From positions 15,754,154-15,818,153 of the forward strand of contig NC_087091.1 of assembly GCF_963855985.1 (NCBI RefSeq): a stretch of 64,000 nucleotides of DNA, written 5' to 3'. This DNA comes from Ostrinia nubilalis (lineage: Eukaryota > Arthropoda > Insecta > Lepidoptera > Crambidae). The notes beneath the pieces are model-generated. The model did not search any database, had not been told where the DNA came from, and saw only the letters and a program-made list of their open reading frames with translations. Below are positions 35,756-48,000 of the stretch, piece by piece; position 1 is the first letter of the stretch, and the number at the start of each line of letters is the position of its first letter. The position numbers and the translations under genes are program-made.

Positions 35756-35871
35756 GGTCTTATGCTTGTTTTCACCATCAATCCCCAATTTTTGTGACCC
35801 CTTTGAAAACAAAATCCCTGTTATGTGTTACCGTTATAGGGGTCACTTAAAAATAAGGGATCGGGCACTAG
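35756..35871. mobile_element. TTTTCACCATCAATCCC repeat, copy 2, inside the array
   Basis: Related to 14256 and 38715. The tandem paralogue at about 35500-35520 reads straight from CCTAGTG into ACTCCTAGCCCCG, i.e. it is the empty site, so this element inserted after the array duplicated. Confidence 0.75.
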
Positions 35872-35888
35872 ACTCTTAGCCCCGTACC

Positions 35889-36047
35889 TCAGATCTCGTG
35901 GTGCATAGCAACGATGATGTTGGCGAGCGCAGTGCGCGCGTCGCCGGGCGGGAAGCTGTCGAGCACGGCCACCGCGCGCGCCACGTGCGAGCGCTGCAGC
36001 CGCTTGGTCTGCGCGATGCCGTCGCCTTCTACCACCGCGCGGTATAG
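35889..36047 (-). CDS. PDSS2: PDSS2 last exon (C-terminus)
   Basis: Read on the minus strand from a CCTTCAG acceptor: [20 protein letters not shown], then [20 protein letters not shown] and VAMHHEI before TGA at 35889-35891. The ALxxFPPxxARxALxNI pattern is the conserved C-terminal helix of PDSS2. This is the only complete copy among several partial ones in the surrounding array, so it is taken as the functional exon. Confidence 0.93.
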   Translation of the reverse strand, partial: LYRAVVEGDGIAQTKRLQRSHVARAVAVLDSFPPGDARTALANIIVAMHHEI

Positions 36048-39000
36048 CTGAAGGTAGAAGAGTTATATGAATGGAGCAGCGCGACTACGACGCGACTACA
36101 GCGCGACTGCGACGTTACTACAGAGTGAATGCTATTCTACTGAGGCGCAACTGCTACACGCTACGTTGCGACTGCTACGTGATCGACAATAGTGATTGAA
36201 TTTCTTGCGCTGCCTCTTCTAAGCAGTGCCCACATTATTTACAGTGTTCATTTAATGAAAAAACTTAGTGAAACGTTTAATCACACGCGCGCCACGTGCG
36301 AGCGCTGCAGCCGCTTGGTCTGCGCGATGCCGTCGCCCTCCACCACCGCGCGGTATAGCTGAAGGTGGATAAGAGTTAAATGATTGGAGCAGCGCGACTA
36401 CGACGCGACTACAGCGCGACTGCGACGTTAATACAGAGTGAGTGCTATTCTACTGCATCGCAACTGCTACACGCTACGATGCGACTGCTACACGAGACAC
36501 GACTACGGCGCAACTGCTACGTGATTGACAATAGTGATTGAGTTTCTTCTCTTCTAAGCAGTGCCCATATTATTTACAGTGTTCAGTTAATGAAAAAACT
36601 TAGTGAAACGTTTAATCACGAGCGCACCACGTGCGAGCGCTGCAGCCGCTTGGTCTGCGTGATGCCGTCGCCCTCCACCACCGCGCGGTATAGCTGAAGG
36701 GACACAAGCGTTTGACCATAAGGTTTCTTTCAAATTAGACGTTTTCAGCAGGACGTCTATCGTGCGTTTGCAAGACCGCACACTAACTATTGGTGATTGT
36801 CATTCCGACGCAGTTGTCATACAATTTACCGTGTGCAGTCCTGCAAAAACGCACGACATCGTCCGACTCAAAACGTCTAATTTGAAAGAGCTCTAACGTT
36901 ACTACGGTTAACAGTACGACGCGATTGCTAGGTACTTAAATAGTTTAAATACGACGCAATTGCTAGGTACTTTAATACGACGTGACTGCTACGTAACTAC
37001 GAAGAGACTGCTACGTTACTACGAAGTATCTGCTACGTTACTACAGAGTGACTGCTGTGACACTAGATTGCTACGTTACTACGGAGTGACTACTACGGCA
37101 CGACAGCTACACTATTACGACGCGACTGCTACACGGCTACTACGGCGCGACTGCTACCTACACCTCTACGGAATGACAAGTGAAATTGGACTTCAACTCA
37201 TTAATTTCTAACATTTCGAATGAACTTCTTTTTAAAATACTACATGATACGGAAAATAAAGCGATTGTTTTTCAGAGCATCTTTCACACTCACCGCATGA
37301 TAATCTACGTCGTGAACGCTGCGGCGGCCCGGCTCGATCAGCTCATAAAGTTCAGGCCGGGCTTGCAGCGTGAAGGCCACTAGTGCTCCCACGATCTACT
37401 TTGATAGAGCATCTTAAACATCCACTCACCGCATGATACGTGTTCTTCGTAGTCCGGGTGCTTTCAGGAGCCCTATGTAGTGTTGCAGCTCCCTGTAGGC
37501 TCTCAGAAAGTTTTTAGAGCGTCATACATATTCACTCACCGCATGATAATCTACGTCGTGAACGCTGCGGCGTCCCGGGCTCGATCAGCTCATAAAGTTC
37601 AGGCCGGGCTTGCAGCGTGAAGGCCACTGGTGCTCCCACGATCTACTTTGATAGAGTAATCTTAAACATCCACTCACCGCACGTTAGGTGTTCATCGTAG
37701 TCCAGGTGCTTTCAGTAGCCCTAGTGTAGTGCTGCAGCTCCCGGTAGGCTTTGAGAAAATTTTTGAAGCGTCATACATATTCACTCACCGCGTGATAATC
37801 TACGTCGTGAACGCTGCGGCGTCCCGGCTCGATCAGTTCATAAAGTTCTGGGCGGGCCTGCAGCGTGAAGGCCACTGGTGCACCCACTAATGAGAAGCTG
37901 GCTGGCTCAGGGCCCGTGAACGCTTCAAGGTCCAGGAACGCTTGCCAGGCCAGAGCCAAGTGACAGCCGAACAGGTAGCCCTGGAACCAAAGAAGATAGG
38001 ATAATAAAATTGACACTATATATTTTATGAGCTATCTGTTTTTGTGAAAAATACTATTGACAGGTAGCTAATAACTCATAAGATAGGTCCCCCTCAATTG
38101 ATGTTTATCATCCGTGGTGCATATCTATACTAATATTATAAAGAGGAAAGATTTGTACCTATTTTTGTATGTTTGTAATGAATAGGCTCAAAAACCACTG
38201 AACGGATTTTGATGAAACTTTACAGTATTATTGTTCATAATCCAGAATAACATATAGGCTATAATTTATGATGATCTGTGAAAAACGGTAGACCAATGAC
38301 GTCACCGATTCGCGAATTCAATTGACTATCATTATAAGAATATGTATAGATTTCAAAGCTCATCGTTTATGTTCGCATATTTCTCAATGAATCACTTTCC
38401 ATGAAATCCACGGGAAGAATAGGAGTAGTCCTATTTTGCCTGAACACCACAACACGGTTGAGAGGGTATACTTAGTCCCGTTTATAGTGTTGACATGTTA
38501 CTAAAATATCACAACAACCAAAATATGTTCTACTCATCTAAAATTAACATAGCAAAATATGGCATAAATCATGAATATTTCAGGCTCATTAGGTGTTTAC
38601 TCATCAATATTAAAATGTTCAACGCTCAGAAATGGATTTGCATAATTCAATAGTAAACCTCGGAAAATCAGATAGCAAACGCAATCAAAGGGTTAGCCAT
38701 AAGCCTTATAATAAACTTATGCCCGTTTTCACCATCAATTCCTAATTTTTAAGTGCCCCTATGTAAACAAAATTCCTGTTATGTTACCACTTAAAAATTA
38801 GGGAAGCACCAATATTTAAAATCCACTGTCTTACATTGTTAGAAGCATTACTTAGAGGCACTCGGACTCTTCTATTGATGGGTAAAAGAAGCATTAATTA
38901 AAAAAAAATGGCCTTCATAGCTGAAAAAAATACGAATTGTCGAAAATAATGATTTGTGTAGATAAACTGTTCAGATTTTTTTTCCATCCATGCTGTAGGT

Positions 39001-42000
39001 ATGTATAAATGTATGTAGATACATTTTCTAAAACAAAGAACCATCAGTCTCCTTTACACGCACGGGTCAAATCGTGCCCTCTTCAAAGGGCCTCCTTCAA
39101 GAGACCGACATGACCTTAAACTGTACAATGGTGGAGAACTTTCTAACGCGCTTTGCTGATGTCGCCAGTACTTGACTTGTGCAAGCGACTGAATCTAATT
39201 CGTAAGTACTCGTAAAATGTTGCGAAAATGCGCGAATAGAACTCTACCATATTCATGATTAAAAGGAAAAATACTATAGTTGTATTCATTTAAAAAATAT
39301 ATTTATACAATTTCATAGGTGGTACCAGAGTTTTCCTGAACGTTTTAAATGTTAATAAATAAATAATAATAATAAATATTATTTGCCAGTAAACATGGTA
39401 TACAAAGATGGAATATTCATAATGTTTCAGACATGTTTAGCCAGAGAATTAAGCATGCAAATTATGGTAAAAAAAAAAACTCAAAACAATGCTCAAAGTT
39501 TAGCCGGGCTTTACAGTTAATAATTCTTTAATGTCATAGAAGTTCTGTGAGACAAGCCAATTATAAAGATGCGCCTTAAATTGATAAATATTTAATTCTT
39601 TAAATTCTTTGGGTATATTGTTAAAAACCATTGTACGCACATAGTCAAACAGCTTTTGCTGTATTGCATGGTTTTTGGAGTATCTTGCAGAACCAGTCTA
39701 TGAGGATCTCTACTATTTCTGGGATAAATGTCACAAGCCCTCAAAAACAAATGCTTATTTTGCATTACAAATAAACTTATCTCTAGGATATACAGTGATG
39801 TTAATGTCAGCAAGCGAAGTTTCTGGAATAGTGGTCGACAGGATGTAAGCGGTGGAACACCACATATTGCTCTAATGCATTTTTTTTGTGCAATGAAGGC
39901 TCTTTTGATATTGGTACTGTTTCCCCACATCAGTAACCCGTATCGTAATATGGATCCTACATATGCGTGATAAATGGTGATTGCAGTTTTAACATCAGTG
40001 ACGTTTCTCGCTTGCTTCAAGGCATAAACAAACCTATTCACTCTATTACAAATATTATATCTATGTGAACTTTCCAATTTATATCTTGATCTATAGTTAG
40101 TCCCAAGAGTTTCGTTAGATAACTATTATAATTCGCAAGGTCTGACATTTTAACTGTTTGTAATTAAACGAACCCCATAAAGTTGTAATGGATAATTCCT
40201 ATATTTTAACCATTATAATTTAATGACGTTAGTTATTGTATTATTAAGATCGTTTACTGCATGATAACTATACCTATGTGTAAATAATGATATGATTTAT
40301 ATTAAAGTAAATTGAAGATTAACCTTTACATACCTATATGTACATAAATATTCCACCTATTTGTACCTATTCCATAAAATATCTTTACGTGGTCGTTTCT
40401 ACAAGACTCCTTACAAATAAAATTTTTAAAAACAGTCATATAGACGGAAGAGTGTGTACTGCCTCTGGTTTAAATGCACCAAGCAACTTTTAACGTAGAG
40501 TTCAAGGTACTTCAATGTCGTCTCAAGCGAAATTATTGAATTTCCGTGATTCCGTTGACATTTCTCGAACCCACCGGACGGACAGGAAGTGACCTTTGAA
40601 AGCACATCTTGCTCGATGCATAGACTGAGTGAGGTGTGTGATTTTAAAGCGGTTTTTTTTTCACCTTGGGTTTAACAGCACACTGATCTCACACATTGTT
40701 AAGCCTTTATTTCGCCTGAGATACAGGAAAAAAATTCCTAGTTCAGGCACATGTATAATTTTACCTTTTGTAGCATAAGATTAGCCTAGAGTTTAAATTG
40801 TCAAATAAGTTATTCAATAAATAATTTATTCTCTATTATTTATTTAATATTGTTGTTTTAAGGTTACGTAGGTTTTTGTAGACCGGGTTTAAAATTTTTA
40901 TTCCTTAGATCGATGCTGGGCGACGCGACTAAAAAAATTCGGTTGACATTCGGGTACTGGGCTCAAAATCCGGAGCTTTCACGCACCTTGGCCAAATTTT
41001 AGAGATGGCAACCATTTGTGCAGTATGCCACCACTAATAGGCCTCTTAAAGAAGCTCAAAGTTGCACAAAGTGCTATGGAAAGGGCTATGCTCGGTGTTT
41101 CTTTACGTTATCGAATCAGGAATGAGGACATCCGTAAACGGACTAAAGTCGCTGACATAGCCTGATGGATTAGCAAGCTGAAGCTGTGACTGAAGTGACA
41201 ATGGTAAGGGTACATCATAGTACGCAGAATTAACGGCTGATGGGGCAGCAAGGATCTGAAATGGAGGCCACGTACCGGAAAACTTAGCGTGAGACGTCCA
41301 CCTACAAGGTGGACCAAAGACCTAATAAAGGTAGCAGGAAGGCTCTGGATGCAGGCCGCTACCAACCGCGCGATATGGAAATCATTGGAGAAGGCCTAAG
41401 CCTATGTTCAGCAGTGGACGTCCTGTGGCTGAAATGATGATGATGATGATGAACACTCGACCGACCTGCGTCTGCAGCTGCGGCTGATGGCCCGCCATCC
41501 GCCCATAGCAGCGTCCTGTCGTCGCTGTCAGTTCAAAAGGATGTATGTTATACCAGTAGGTTTTCAGGAGACACAAAAAACTGTATATATTTTTAAATTT
41601 AGGATGACATACGTCCTTTTGAACTGACAGCGTCCTGTGCTGTGGGGACACTCGACCGACCTGCGTCTGCAGCTGCGGCTGGTGGCCCGCCAGCTTGAGC
41701 GCGGCGGAGCAGCTCTTGCCGAGAAGCGCCCGCCGCGAGCACGTGGCGCGAGGCCCACTCGCGAGGCAGGCAGCCCGCCAGCCGCCCGGCAGCGTCCTGT
41801 GCTGTGGGGACACTCGACCGACCTGCGTCTGCAGCTGCGGCTGGTGGCAGCGTCCGGTGCTGTGGGACACTCGACCGACCTGCGTCTGCAGCTGCGGCTG
41901 GTGGCAGCGTCCTGTGCTGTGGGACACTCGACCGACCTGCGTCTGCAGCTGCGGCTGGTGGCAGCGTCCGGTGCTGTGGGACACTCGACCGACCTGCGTC

Positions 42001-45000
42001 TGCAGCTGCGGCTGGTGGCAGCGTCCTGTGCTGTGGGACACTCGACCGACCTGCGTCTGCAGCTGCGGCTGGTGGCAGCGTCCGGTGCTGTGGGACACTC
42101 GACCGACCTGCGTCTGCAGCTGCGGCTGGTGGCAGCGTCCTGTGCTGTGGGACACTCGACCGACCTGCGTCTGCAGCTGCGGCTGGTGGCAGCGACCTGT
42201 GCTGTGGGGACCCTCGACCGACCTGCGTCTTCAGCTGCGGCTGGTAGCAGCGTCCTGTGCTGTGGGACCCTCGACCGACCTGCGGCTGGTAGCAGCGACC
42301 TGTGCTGTGGGACACTCGACCGACCTGCGTCTGCAGCTGCGGCTGGTGGCAGCGTCCTGTGCTGTGGGGACCCTCGACCGACCTGCGGCTGGTAGCAGCG
42401 ACCTGTGCTGTGGGACACTCGACCGACCTGCGTCTGCAGCTGCGGCTGGTGGCAGCGACCTGTGCTGTGGGGACACTCGACCGACCTGCGTCTGCAGCTG
42501 CGGCTGGTGGCCCGCCAGCTTGAGCGCGGCGGAGCAGCTCTTGCCGAGCAACGCGCCCGCCGCGAGCACGTGGCGCGAGGCCCACTCGCGAGGCAGGCAG
42601 CCCGCCAGCCGCCCGGCTGCGTCCTGTGCTGTGGGGACACTCGACCGACCTGCGTCTGCAGCTGCGGCTGGTGGCAGCGACCTGTGCTGTGGGGACACTC
42701 GACCGACCTGCGTCTGCAGCTGCGGCTGGTGGCCCGCCAGCTTGAGCGCGGCGGAGCAGCTCTTGCCGAGCAACGCGCCCGCCGCGAGCACGTGGCGCGA
42801 GGCCCACTCGCGAGGCAGGCAGCCCGCCAGCCGCCCGGCTGCGTCCTGTGCTGTGGGGACACTCGACCGACCTGCGTCTGCAGCTGCGGCTGGTGGCCCG
42901 CCAGCTTGAGCGCGGCGGAGCAGCTCTTGCCGAGCAGCGCGCCCGCCGCGAGCACGTGGCGCGAGGCCCACTCGCGCGGCAGGCAGCCCGCCACGCCGCC
43001 CATGGGTAACGGGTCCACGATGCAGTCCCATTCTGGAACAACATACGGAGTTAGCGTACTGAAGTAGCATAGATTAGGATGCATGCTAAAGTGGCAGAAT
43101 GGACGTTAGTTTACTAAGGTGTAATATAACATTTAGAATAAATGCAGAGTTAACCTACAGATGTAGCATAGTCCAGAATGCAAGCTAAAGTGGCAGAATA
43201 CACGTTAGTCTACTAAGGTGTGATATAACATTAATAAATTGTCGTCCAAGATGCAAGTGTCGTTCAAAATGGAAAAAAGTTGGAGCAAACTCTCGAATGG
43301 AGACAGTCTTATCAAAATTAGCGAAGGACGTAGGAAGGGGAATCGTGCTTTGTGGTGCTGTAAACTTATGCCTAGCAGTGAACTACCATAGTCTAAAATT
43401 ATAAAATTTCAATGATGAGACAAATCCTCATTCGGTGCTACCTATATACCGAATGGGTATTTGTGAAAGAAAAGTTCATAATCCCGCATTAATGAGCCCA
43501 GTCAATGAGGATAAATATTTTTTGGCATACCATTTCTAGTACCCTAACATTATTAGCGAATCTGACAGACTCTATTGTTATAGGAAACAGAACAAGATTC
43601 ACGTCTCAATTTTCATGACATCGCATCAATAAGTAAGAATAAACATAGAGACGGAAGAATGAAGTAAGCACCCACATTGTTCCTTATTGAGGCGGTGCAA
43701 TTCGCACAGTGGGACACTAACGTTAGCATTCAGGGCGCGAACGCGACACACGTTGAATGTTAATACACAGTGTGCTGTGGACATCACATTACACTGTGGA
43801 ATGTGGTTTTTTACACATCGTAGTTGGTTTAGCCGAGTTTAATAGTGTGGAAAGAAATAGAATGCCCTTTAAGACAAGAAATACAGTTTATTCCTGATAT
43901 ACTGACTTATAGTATGACTGACCAGTTTTTCTGTGGCTAGACCATAATTTTCTTTCAACAATAATAATATGGGTTGAAAACAGAAGACGTCATCTTCATG
44001 ATATTATCACGATAGTCCATCGCTGCACATGTCAATGCTTGTTACACGTCATCAAACCCATTTTTAGGGTTCCGTACCTCAAAAGGAAAAAACGGAACCC
44101 TTATAGGATCACTTTGTTGTCCGTCTGTCCGTCCGTCTGTCAAGACCCTTTTTCTCAGGAACGCGTGGAGGTATGAAGCTGAAATTTATATCAATTACTC
44201 AGGTCTACTGTCCCTTGAAGCTGTGAAAAAATCAAACTTCTAAGCCAACGCAATCAAAAGATACAGCCGTTTATGCCGCAAATTTTCGACACTTGCAAGG
44301 GAATCAAAACCTACAGGGTGCTTCCCGTGAACTCAGAATCTTGAAATTTGGTACGAAGCAACGTCTTATAGCATAGATAAAGGAAAAATTACGAAAACCA
44401 TAAATTTTTGTTACATCACATAATATATATTTTTTTTTAAATTTTAAACTTACTACCCATTTCCTCATAAACGCGTAGAGGTATTAAATTGAAATTCATA
44501 CCAAATACTCAGGTCTATAATACCTTTAAGCTGTAACAAAATCAAACTTCTATGTCAACGCAATCAAAAGAAACAGCAATTTAAGCTGCATATTTTGAAA
44601 CTCGCAAGTACTCGCAAGGGAATCAAAACCTAAAGGGTACTTCCAGTCGACCTAGAATCTTGAAATTTGGCATGAAGCAACGTTTTATAGCACACATAAA
44701 GGAAAAATTCCGAAAACCTTAAATTTTTAGTTACATTACAAAATATATATTTTTTAATAAATATAAACTTATTACTTTTTTCCTCATGAACGCGTAGAGC
44801 TATCAAGTTGAAATTCATATCAAATACTTAGATCTAATTGCCTTTAACCCGTGAAAAAAAAAAACATAGTTATGACTCGATTGTCGTAATGAACGAACTT
44901 TGTAAACCTTGCAGGTTTGTACGGAACCCTCGGTACGCGAGTCCGACTCGCACTTGGCCGGTTTTATTTATTTTATTGGCTGTGCCACAGAATAATACGA

Positions 45001-48000
45001 GTATTAAGTACTACGTACATAAAGTTTTCTTTATTTAAAAAATGTATGCTCAATGACATCAACAAGCAACTTAAAAAAAGTGTATTTTGTGTTTCTAATT
45101 ATTATTAACCAAGCAGTAAAAAATGTCTTTACAATGCAAATGTACGGAGGATACGCGTGCGAGCGCGTCAATGCTCGTTCGTGAGTGCCTTGTCGACTAA
45201 ACATCCCTGCCGGGCTAGGTTGTGCGCCGTGATAAAATCTTATCGATGATTTTAGACGACAAACGTATGGGCTAATCGCATGAAATCGATAAAATTTCGC
45301 GATAAAAGCTTAAAGCGCGCATCCTAGGCCTATAGGAGGGTACGCCGTGGTGTTTTGTTTTCGATGTAAACTCGCGGAGATGAACGCCTGGGTTGTGCTA
45401 CGTACACGCCAATCAAGTAGTTATTACCAAAATTGTGATATTCTAAAAATATTTTCTCATTTTTCGACATTATTATGTTTTAATTATTTTTAACGACCGC
45501 GTTATTGCATTGAAATTACACTTGGCACTGATTTATTATTTGAAATCCTATACTAACGAATAAAGTAGTAATAAAGAAATTACAAAAATAATATTGATAT
45601 TAGAAATAGTTTTAAATTCTTGCTTGAGGGCTCATTAGAAGACTCAATTAAAGCATAAAATTGGTAAAAAATGCATTAATTGAATACCAAAATAGATTCA
45701 CTTTCCCCTAGGAAGTAGGTACCTTCACAGATTACATTATGCTGATGGCCAAATAACCAAGTAAGAGAGAGATGGTAAATTTCCATGCGCTTCGACTAGG
45801 TTCAAAAATCTCGTAATTGTCTTGACCCTGATTGGATTTAAAGTTTCGCCAAGCACATGAGATATTTGATGTGCAGTGACGAATATTATGGACATGGTTG
45901 TGCTGGTCTCGGATCTCTGCTGTATATGGTGATGGTACCCCTTTCATTTTGGACTAAAGTTATTAGCCTAGAGTTTAAACTGACAAATAAGTTATTAAAT
46001 AAAGATTTCATTTATTATTTTGGACTTAGCCAGCATATTTTACTAAACTAAGAGCAACGACCCACTTGATTAGGAACATACAGCATATTTTCCTAAACTT
46101 TATCTGCGTCACAACTTTTTTCAAATTTTAAGGCTGAGTTACACCATCTTACTTTAACTTGAACAAACTTTGTCAATATCTGTCAAACTTCATACAAAAA
46201 ACACCAGTTATCGTCAAAGTTACGGTCAAAAATATGTGCTGCAACTCAGCATAAAAGGTCATTTTCTGGAAATAATAATTCAGTTTATGTTATTTTCAGT
46301 AGATGATACAAACATACATTTATCAATCTATTTATAGACTCTATCTAGTTGTTCTATAAATAGCCATGTTAAATGTGATGAGAGTACTTAGATTGTGTTG
46401 TAAAGTGAATGGCGGATGCGCATGAGTTTACACATTGACCCGGATTGACGTCGCAGGCAAATATGGACGGTTCGTGATCTATTGACTGTTGACTATTAGC
46501 TTTGCCCATTCGAAACTTGGACGTGCTTGTGCAAAGCCATTAATTACATAAAGGTGCGAGTTGGCTCATTAATTATTAGGAGTCGAATGAACGTGAAGAA
46601 GATCTAAATGTAAGGTACAAAATAGAGATGTACTCTAAATGTTTTGTACTAAAACTTTTGGAGTGTGTGCCGAGGAAAAGTGGCGGAAAAGCACCCATAC
46701 ACAAACAGTCTATTATGGGCATTAGGTTGAAATGAAAGAAAGTCTACAAACAAACATGGTACTTTCTTTGTGCGAACATTCTTTTCATATATTTTTCTTT
46801 CTTTTCTTTTCAACCTAAAGACGTCTAATCCACTGCTGAGCAGTAAGGCCCCAAGGATTTCGATATCAACCTGCCCTGCGCTGCCCACACACAAGTGCTT
46901 CTAGCAAGGAAAGATTTTTAAGCAATAAAGTTAGGGAAATAAAATAAAAGAGGAATAAAAGTGTTCTCACCAGAAGCCGGTCCCCACTCCGCCTCCGGCA
47001 AGGGGCGGGAGGGCAGCGGGTTGTTCTGCTCGTCTCGGTCGCCGAGGAACTCCGCTTCGGCTAAGTCTCGCACGGCTGACGACATCAGCTCGACCAGCTC
47101 TTGGTTCCTGTGGCCAAGAAATAAGGTTGAGTTTCGATTGGAGAAAAGGCTGGTTTGCAACGCAGGCTCATATTATTTTGTTCGTCCCTATCGCCGAGGA
47201 ACTCTGCCTCGGCTAGTCGCGTACGGCTGAAGACATCAGCTCGACCAGCTCTTGGTTCCTGTGGCCAAGAAATAAGGTTGAGTTTCGATTGGAGAAAAGG
47301 CTGGTTTGCAACGCAGGCTCATATTATTTTGTTCGTCCCTATCGCCGAGGACCTCTGCCTCGGCTAGGTCGCGTACGGCTGAAGACATCAGCTCGACCAG
47401 CTCTTGGTTTCTATGGCCAGGGAATAAGGTGGACTTTAGATTGGAGACAAAACTGGACACAAGCTTAAGTAAATTCGACTCTATCAGCTCCTTGTTCCTA
47501 TGGCCAAGAAATAAGGTTGAATTTCCATTGGAGATAAGGCTGCGATTGCAACGCAAGCTCATGAACCCGTGTGTACAAAAAAGGAATACATTTTTAGCAA
47601 TTCTCTAGCTTCTTCTACAGTAAAGGTGACTTCTACAGTAAACTCCGCCTCGGCTAAGTCCCGCACGGCTGATGACATCAACTCGACCACCTCTTGGTTC
47701 CTGTGGCCAAGATATAAAGCTTAATTTCTATTGGAGGTATTTACCTATTTATGATTTTCGCCGTTAGCCAATATACCTACGTATTGTCCCGAAGCAAGCG
47801 GTGATGGTGAAGTAGGGCAAGCTATATGTGAGAAATAAATCTAAGAGCATAAATGACTGCCCTGAAATGACTGTCTTTGCCTATTATACCACGCTCAAGA
47901 TGCATACATGATTGTGGTCGACCGGTTGGGGCAGAGCGTGTTTGTTAGGCTTCTATCGCAACATAAGTCTTTCTTGGACTGTTACTTGCTGAGATTATTT

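Larger units (their letters stand above)
35130..37160. repeat. Segmental tandem array around the PDSS2 last exon
   Basis: Three segments on the 3' side repeat the block ACATGTATCCTAGTG... CTCGTGGTGCA (starting about 35267, 35466 and 35709). On the 5' side, ~330-bp units repeat at about 35970, 36286 and 36617. GCGACTACGGC-like decamers fill the spacers and continue degenerately to 37160. Units contain partial copies of the last exon: two of its 3' end and stop (35327-35400, 35526-35565) and two of its 5' end with the acceptor (36286-36363, 36617-36702). Confidence 0.85.
37981..40970. other. PDSS2 intron with repeats
   Basis: Holds the elements at 38125, 38715 and 39350. No additional PDSS2 exon is required by the phase-consistent model and none is seen. 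Confidence 0.7.
43033..46970. other. PDSS2 intron with repeats
   Basis: Includes a tandem duplication at 43043-43235, the composite element at 44066 and the MITE at 46132. No exon is seen. Confidence 0.7.

Noticed and set aside
41453..42871. CRISPR-like interpretation of the regular 57-bp repeats
   Set aside because: Units are contiguous and homologous throughout with no unique spacers, derive from an exon, and the genome is eukaryotic.
41637..43067. Several long plus-strand and alternative-frame ORFs over the exon-4 array
   Set aside because: They are shadows of the GC-rich tandem repeat, whose units are multiples of three; the conserved PDSS2 reading is on the minus strand.
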